DNA from: Paulinella micropora
Taxonomy: Eukaryota; Cercozoa; Imbricatea; Euglyphida; Paulinellidae
DNA length: 64,000 nucleotides
Assembly: GCA_019918135.1 (NCBI GenBank)
Contig: WBZZ01003259.1
Coordinates: forward strand, 46,823 to 110,822
Direction: 5' to 3'
Of this stretch, positions 59,080 to 64,000 are shown piece after piece. The translations under genes and the position numbers were made by a program. The first letter of the stretch is position 1. Each line of letters opens with the position of its first letter. Under the pieces are notes generated by a model that did not search any database, had not been told where the DNA came from, and saw nothing but the letters and a program-made list of their open reading frames with translations.

Positions 59080-59830
59080 ATATGAAGCTTACCCAGAAAG
59101 TCAGACAAACCTAGAAAGATAGGAATCAAGCTTTTTCACTATGCCTGTGGGCATTATGGGTTAACAAAGATGCGCCTATTGGCAAAAATTTTGAACATTA
59201 AGTTAGTTGGTGACGAGAGCGATGTGAGATTTTGCGAATCTTGCATGATAGGAAAGTCTAAACGTTTGCCACGTTTTGCAGTTAATACAATAGAAAGAGC
59301 CCAAAAGCCAGGTATAACTCTACACATAGACACATCAGGACCGTGGGCAACTAGATCAATAGGTGGTAAACGGTATAAATTTTCGGTCACCGACGACTAC
59401 TCACTGTTCATTCTTGACTTTTATTTAGCCCATAAGAATGAGTTTGTAGATTGCTTAAAACAAGCTGTAGCCTTTTATGAGAGACAGACAGGAAACAAAG
59501 TAAAGGAAATTCGCGCAGATCAAGAATTCCATATTCCGGAGGAAGTCATTAAGTGGTGGAAAAATATTCGCTTTATTTGGAAAACCTCCGCGACAAACGA
59601 TAAAGACGGGAATCCTATTGCGGAAAAAGTGAATGATATTACGGCGGGGCCTGCACGAGCAATGAGATATCACGCTAAATTACCGCCGCAATTCTGGCAG
59701 AATTAGAACACGCAGCAACAACCATTCACAACATACTACCAGCAATTCACGGGAACGCAAAGGAATTTCGCCTTATGAGCAGCTGTTAGGTAGAAAACCA
59801 ACATTCTTTCATTTAAAACCAATAGGATGT
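59080..59830 (+). pseudogene. Copia-2 integrase core, frameshifted
   Basis: HHCC zinc region: HYACGHYGLTKM ... CESCMIGKSK. Core: LHIDTSGPW (Asp), IRADQEFH (Asp) and IAEKVNDI (Glu). A stop at 59704-59706 is followed by a frameshift, and SPYEQLLGRKPTFFHLKPIG then continues into the frame of the next feature. The protein would integrate the cDNA. One or two base changes separate it from an intact gene. Confidence 0.82.
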
Positions 59831-61894
59831 ATGGGTGTGTTACATATACCTAAGACTAAAGTGCGGAAGGGAGAGTATAGAGGGAAAAAGGTAATGCTAG
59901 TAGGATATGATCTATTTCGGGAACTATACCGCGTATGGGATGGTAAGAAGATAATATCCGGAGTGAGAGATGTGAGATTTAATATTCACAAAATCGGTAA
60001 ACAAGCTCATCCTCCTAAACTAGTGTCGTGGGATAATGATGACTCTGAGGGGGAGAATGAGAATGAGAGCGAGCAACCACACACATCTCCACAAGCGTCA
60101 CCAACCCAATCACCACCCCAATCACCACCTCAATCACCTAAGTCACCGCACAACGTCAACAACGACCACCCAACAACACACTTTGATGAAGTTGAGGGGG
60201 AGACAGAGAATGTTGATATCGATGCGAATGAGAATGAGCATGAAAATGAGCATGTGGAGAAGAATACATTGGATCACAAACATACACGCCTACACACAAG
60301 TCCAGAGCCACATTATCCACAACAATTACCCCCAGAGCACAAGATCAAGCCACAAGAGCATACAAATGAACAAGATCCAACAGATCCACTAAAAATACAT
60401 GAAAGAAGAGCATACGAAGAAAAATCACCACCATCTAAGGGATTAACGTGGGAGCAGAGTCAGAGAGTAACGGAGAGTAACATAATCCCCGGTAAAAGGC
60501 AGCGCAAGGCAGTAGAGAGATTTACCCCTAGCAATGAGCCCAAGAGAGAAAAGAGAGAGGCTCAAGAGCTAATAGGTAAGGTAGTAAGAGTGCCCGCGCG
60601 TGCATGGGGAGATGGATGGGCGAAAAAAAAGTACGGTGAGGGATGGGAGAGCATAGTACGAGTAGGGGTAGTCAGCAGAGTGAGTGACCCCAGAGATAGA
60701 CTCGTAGTAAGAGACAGACCTCAGCCCACCCACATAGTTAAGTTTGAAGACGAAGAAGAACGGATGCTGAATTCGGAAATCCTCAAATGCTCCGTGAAAG
60801 ATCCCGAATACCCGTTACAAAGTCCCGCTAATATGTTTTTATGCGATGAACGTATGGTGGCAGATGAGATTCGTGATTTTTATTTGTATGTAGATATCAG
60901 AGTACCCAAAGATGTCATAGAGGAAGGTTTGACAGCTAAAGATGTTTTAGAGGGTATGAAAACAGAGCTAAAAGCTCTTCAATCCTTTAACACATACACA
61001 TGGGTACCCCATAAGGAGGCAAGCAAGGCAGGAGTTAGTAAGATAGTTAGATTGACATGGGTTCACAAAGTAAAGTTAGATGAGAACGGGAAAAAGTTCA
61101 TAAAGTCTCGTTTAGCTTTACGGGGAGATATGTTAGAACCCGGTGTTAGCTATAACCCAGATCAGCTCTTTGTTCCTTGCGCCGCGCACCATTCACTTTT
61201 ATTTCTCGCCAAACTAGCTGCCTGGCACAAACACAAACTATACGGCATAGATTTTAAAAATGCATACCTAAATGCTCGTATGAATGACCCTGTTTATGCA
61301 TATGCGCCAGAGAGTGTAGACAGAGAAGGGCATGAGGGGATGATATGGCGTATAGATGGTGCTTTATATGGTGCACCACAGGCAGGAAGAAGATGGTATG
61401 AGATATTAGCACCCAAGTTAGAGGAGCTAGGTTTTAGGTTGCTAGATTCAGACTTATGTATGTTTGTAGAAAATGATAAAGCTTTGAGAGAGGCGATAGT
61501 AGGGATATTTCATGTTGATGACTTGTTGTTCACCGCACCAAACAAACAAGCATATGAGCGTTTTGCGTCCGCATTAGAAAAACATTTCCCGCTCAAAAGA
61601 CTCGGTATTGCCCGTGAATTCAAAGGAACAGAGATAGAGCAATCGAACGGGAAAATAATTTTGCATCAGCGAAAATATCAGCAGCAGATACTAAAAGAGG
61701 TAGGCTACGATTCTGCTAAACCCGTTAGTACTCCAGCGCAAGAACATTTCACGGAACCGATGTCGGAATCAGCTAGCTTGCGAAAATTTTCAATTCCTAG
61801 TCTAGTTGGTCGTTTTGCTATTTCTCGCAAAGATGACAAGACCCGATATAGAACAAGCACTAAATTCGGCAAGTGTCATGCAAATTATCGATAA
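59831..61894 (+). CDS. Copia-2 integrase C-end and reverse transcriptase
   Basis: The 687-aa frame starts with the integrase C-terminal part (VMLVGYDLFRELYRVWDGKK), a Ser/Pro/His-rich linker, a conserved basic motif (RVPARAWGDGWAKKKYGEGW) and the Ty1/copia RT: RLALRGDMLEPGV, LYGIDFKNAYLNARM, GALYGAPQAGRRWYE, FHVDDLLFT (YVDD box with Phe-His) and LKRLGIAREFKGTEI. A frameshift near 61800 leads into the RNase H frame. Confidence 0.88.
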   Translation: MGVLHIPKTKVRKGEYRGKKVMLVGYDLFRELYRVWDGKKIISGVRDVRFNIHKIGKQAHPPKLVSWDNDDSEGENENESEQPHTSPQASPTQSPPQSPPQSPKSPHNVNNDHPTTHFDEVEGETENVDIDANENEHENEHVEKNTLDHKHTRLHTSPEPHYPQQLPPEHKIKPQEHTNEQDPTDPLKIHERRAYEEKSPPSKGLTWEQSQRVTESNIIPGKRQRKAVERFTPSNEPKREKREAQELIGKVVRVPARAWGDGWAKKKYGEGWESIVRVGVVSRVSDPRDRLVVRDRPQPTHIVKFEDEEERMLNSEILKCSVKDPEYPLQSPANMFLCDERMVADEIRDFYLYVDIRVPKDVIEEGLTAKDVLEGMKTELKALQSFNTYTWVPHKEASKAGVSKIVRLTWVHKVKLDENGKKFIKSRLALRGDMLEPGVSYNPDQLFVPCAAHHSLLFLAKLAAWHKHKLYGIDFKNAYLNARMNDPVYAYAPESVDREGHEGMIWRIDGALYGAPQAGRRWYEILAPKLEELGFRLLDSDLCMFVENDKALREAIVGIFHVDDLLFTAPNKQAYERFASALEKHFPLKRLGIAREFKGTEIEQSNGKIILHQRKYQQQILKEVGYDSAKPVSTPAQEHFTEPMSESASLRKFSIPSLVGRFAISRKDDKTRYRTSTKFGKCHANYR

Positions 61895-62463
61895 GGGAAT
61901 AACTTATGCGATGTTAGGCAGAATCTTTCGTTATTTAGTTAACTCTTATCGAGGTTTAGCTTACCATGAGCCTAAGTCAGAGCAAGAAGGGCAAACCTAT
62001 CCAAAACTTTCCATGTGGCCCGACGCGGCTCACAAAGTTTGTAAGAAAACAGGGAAGTCCCGCACTGGATTCGTGATCCTATGGGGCAGCGATCCAGTTG
62101 CATGGTTATCAAAGCGACAGAGTCGCATCGCCCTGAGTTCCAATGATGCTGAAATATTTGCAGCAACTGAGTGCATTAGAGAGGGACTTGCACTAAAACA
62201 CATTACACAAGAACTAAACATAGCCCAAAAGAGCCCGATAGAATTATTCGAGGATAACTCTCAAACAGTCTTAGCGGCAGAGAGGGGTATGTCAGGTAAT
62301 AGAACTAAACACGTACCTTTAGAATACACTTTATGCACCACCTACAGAGAGACGGTGAGATTAAGTTTGTAAAAGTAGGTACGAAGAAGCAGATAGGTGA
62401 TGTAATGACAAAATATTTACCGAAAGAACAGTTCGAGTATTTACTTAAACAAATTTACGGTTA
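61806..62463 (+). pseudogene. Copia-2 RNase H, frameshifted
   Basis: LLFLAKMTRPDIEQAL links to RT. The RNase H part shows WPDAAHKVCKKTGKSRTGFV, WLSKRQSRIALSSNDAE and ELFEDNSQTV. A frame change near 62335 is needed to reach the end, HHLQRDGE ... DVMTKYLPKEQFEYLL, before the stop at 62463. The domain degrades the RNA strand during reverse transcription. Motif order is complete. Confidence 0.8.
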
Positions 62464-62923
62464 AAGCTCAAGTAATTTCGGGATTTTGCGTGTCCACTCA
62501 CCTATATTTGCTTTGAGTGTTTTGTGCAGTTTGTTGCTTGTTGCAGCAGCTTTGTTTTGGCGCAGGGGTCAAGAGCCGTCCAGCCGAGGCTGGGTAGCCG
62601 ACTGCCACGCGAGGCCGGCAGCCGCGAGGCTTTCCCTGGCTAACTTAGCAATTTAAATTCTTTCTATCATTCTTTCTGTCCTAGAATAGGAAATCTAAAA
62701 TTTTTTTTTATTTTTGCTACCCTCTACGGGAAGCGCTTGCAAATTTTTGAACACATACATACTTCATACATGTTACTGCATGACACACATATATACATAC
62801 ATAGAGGATGTGATGTAAATGGGAGTTGATATTTAACCTTCGGGTAACCCATAATTGATCCTCAACACTATTTTTTTCATATTTACACACTAATATAGCC
62901 TATGACTTGCGACTAAGGGGAAG
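62464..62923 (+). other. Copia-2 3' untranslated region with polypurine tract
   Basis: No gene is seen. A GC-rich GAGGC/GCCGGCAGCC-rich stretch lies at ~62575-62635. The purine run AAGGGGAAG directly before the 3' LTR (62915-62923) fits a polypurine tract that primes plus-strand DNA. Confidence 0.6.
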
Positions 62924-63230
62924 CGTTGTAATGTACTATTAATACCCGTTACTCCACCTAGTCAATTTACCGGTTAATTTGGGATAGTCTTAGTCATAGG
63001 CAAGTTCATAGGCCGGACAGTTATTAATACCTTTATTACTGACAAGGACACTTTCTAGAGTATTCGCGAATCATAGTCTGGAATGCCTAGAATCAAATGA
63101 GTATTACCATTCTGTAAGGTCATAACATCAAATTTGTGTGACCCAAAGTCATTAAAGTCTTTTCTTCGGTTATTCTTTACCCTTAGCGGTAGCTTCCCTA
63201 AACTCTGCGTTTGAGTGATAGATTACTTTG
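62924..63230 (+). repeat. 3' LTR of copia-2
   Basis: It matches 55685-55994. Differences include an extra TAATTT-like insertion after ACCGG, and shorter A and G runs. The target copy AAATA follows at 63231-63235. Confidence 0.88.
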
Positions 63231-63235
63231 AAATA

Positions 63236-64000
63236 TTGCGCAAAGCCCCACAACAATCAGAAGCTATGCCCGAACCGCGTGAGCAAAAAGCCGCAAACTG
63301 CACCACCACCCTTGTCGACCAACAAAAACTCTGATTCGGATCTAATACTAACGATCCCGGAATTGAGATCACCTCAGAATTTGCGTTTGTCGAGGGGGAG
63401 AGGGAGAGGGTAGAGGCAGAGAGCGGCACATAAACCGGGATGGAGATCACACGAACAGACGGAAATTTCGAATGAAAACATCACGGGGAAGAGGGCGAGA
63501 GCTCATGTGCGATATGTGCCCGGGAGGAAAATCGGGCGGAGTATTCTCTCGTGAGTGAGAAATTCCCGGAATTCCCAGTAGTACAGAAACCAAAAGACCG
63601 TAAGCAAGCCAGACAAAAGGAATTCGAACAGCTCAAAGAACTAAAAGCATTTGTTTGCCGAAAAGTGAGCGAGGCGAAAATGTCGGGCACACCACCAATC
63701 ATTCCTATATAATGGATAGATACGGTAAAAACAACAAGGTACTGCGGATGAATTCCACAAAGCCCGGATAACCCTGCGAGGGGACCTCCTGAAAGCTTAC
63801 GCTCAGTACAATCCCAGAAAGATTTGGTCTCCACAGCCCAGCACAGAACCATTTTGCTCATGGTAGCCTATGCAGCCTTTTTCGAATAGATTTATGGCTG
63901 ATAGATTTCACGACTGCCTATCTGCATGCGAATCTCCCATACGACAATGTTATTATATGTCAAACCGCCGGACGAATATCAGACTGCGGACTATGTCTGG
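63236..64000 (+). pseudogene. Copia-1 reverse transcriptase region, degenerate, runs off the window
   Basis: After the copia-2 target site the copia-1 frame continues (YCAKPHNNQKLCPNRVSKK). In shifting frames it gives RQKEFEQLKELKAF, LRGDLLKAYAQYNP near 63780 (the RLALRGD block of copia RT) and LIDFTTAYLHANLPYDNV near 63895 (the catalytic DFxxAYL block). Many stops make it a relic. The palm YVDD box, RNase H and 3' LTR lie beyond the window. Confidence 0.75.

Larger units (their letters stand above)
55685..63230 (+). mobile_element. Copia-2 LTR retrotransposon (7.5 kb)
   Basis: LTRs of 310 and 307 bp flank gag and pol in Ty1/copia order (protease, integrase, RT, RNase H). The target duplication is AAATA (55680-55684 and 63231-63235). 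Removing the element and one AAATA restores the copia-1 reading frame. The few LTR differences are mostly single-base length changes in runs. A handful of frameshifts break pol, so it is a recently dead or error-affected copy. Confidence 0.92.

Overview
This window is from a eukaryotic nuclear genome, most likely a unicellular alga or protist; the host itself cannot be named from the sequence. Nearly all of it is mobile DNA, nested several layers deep. Evidence for a eukaryote: Ty1/copia LTR retrotransposons, two Polinton/Maverick elements (protein-primed PolB, double-jelly-roll capsid, 6-bp target duplications), satellite arrays, and two gene fragments with apparent 50-60 nt GT-AG introns. 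No ordinary complete host gene was found.

Layout. The outermost layer is an old Ty1/copia element (copia-1, + strand) that fills what is left between the insertions: LTR/leader-like DNA at 1-641 and 21425-21594, gag and protease at 21595-24370, integrase at 24964-25418 continuing at 54618, and reverse transcriptase from 63236 past the window end. Polinton A (642-21424, TSD AATCTG) sits in its leader. A 29-kb element with terminal inverted repeats (element C, 25419-54615, probable 2-bp TSD AT) splits its integrase codon-exactly. Element C carries two oppositely oriented arrays of one ~175-bp satellite, a second tandem repeat, two spliced gene fragments and, nested inside, Polinton B (30899-52266, TSD GAGAAC). 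A second copia element (copia-2, 55685-63230, TSD AAATA) interrupts copia-1 between integrase and reverse transcriptase.

The Polintons are sister elements with the same central gene order: integrase and an acidic protein leftward; then fibre with S74 chaperone, small membrane protein, a Cys-rich secreted-type protein (opposite strand), a 120-aa protein, packaging ATPase, basic core-like protein, charged/proline-rich protein fused to an adenain-like protease, penton-type capsid protein, major capsid protein and a probable surface protein rightward; then two small proteins and PolB leftward. These genes would suffice for particle assembly, packaging, protein-primed replication and integration. 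The capsid genes are very alike, but the PolB genes come from different lineages, the fibre heads differ, and the terminal genes differ. Each element has a few single-base or single-codon breaks: A in integrase, ATPase, basic-protein leader, protease fusion, surface protein and PolB; B in the Cys-rich gene, ATPase and PolB. Both look recently inactivated, or partly affected by homopolymer sequencing errors.

The most novel signal is a family of small hairpin units with ends GATGTTT...AAATATC, found singly or as inverted pairs at gene borders of both Polintons. They are present at a junction in one element and absent from the same junction in the other, and twice they supply the start or stop codon of the adjacent gene. 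A second, GC-rich palindrome is inserted in-frame in two unrelated genes of Polinton A. These behave like bacterial REP/BIME and Rickettsia palindromic elements, here inside eukaryotic virus-like transposons.
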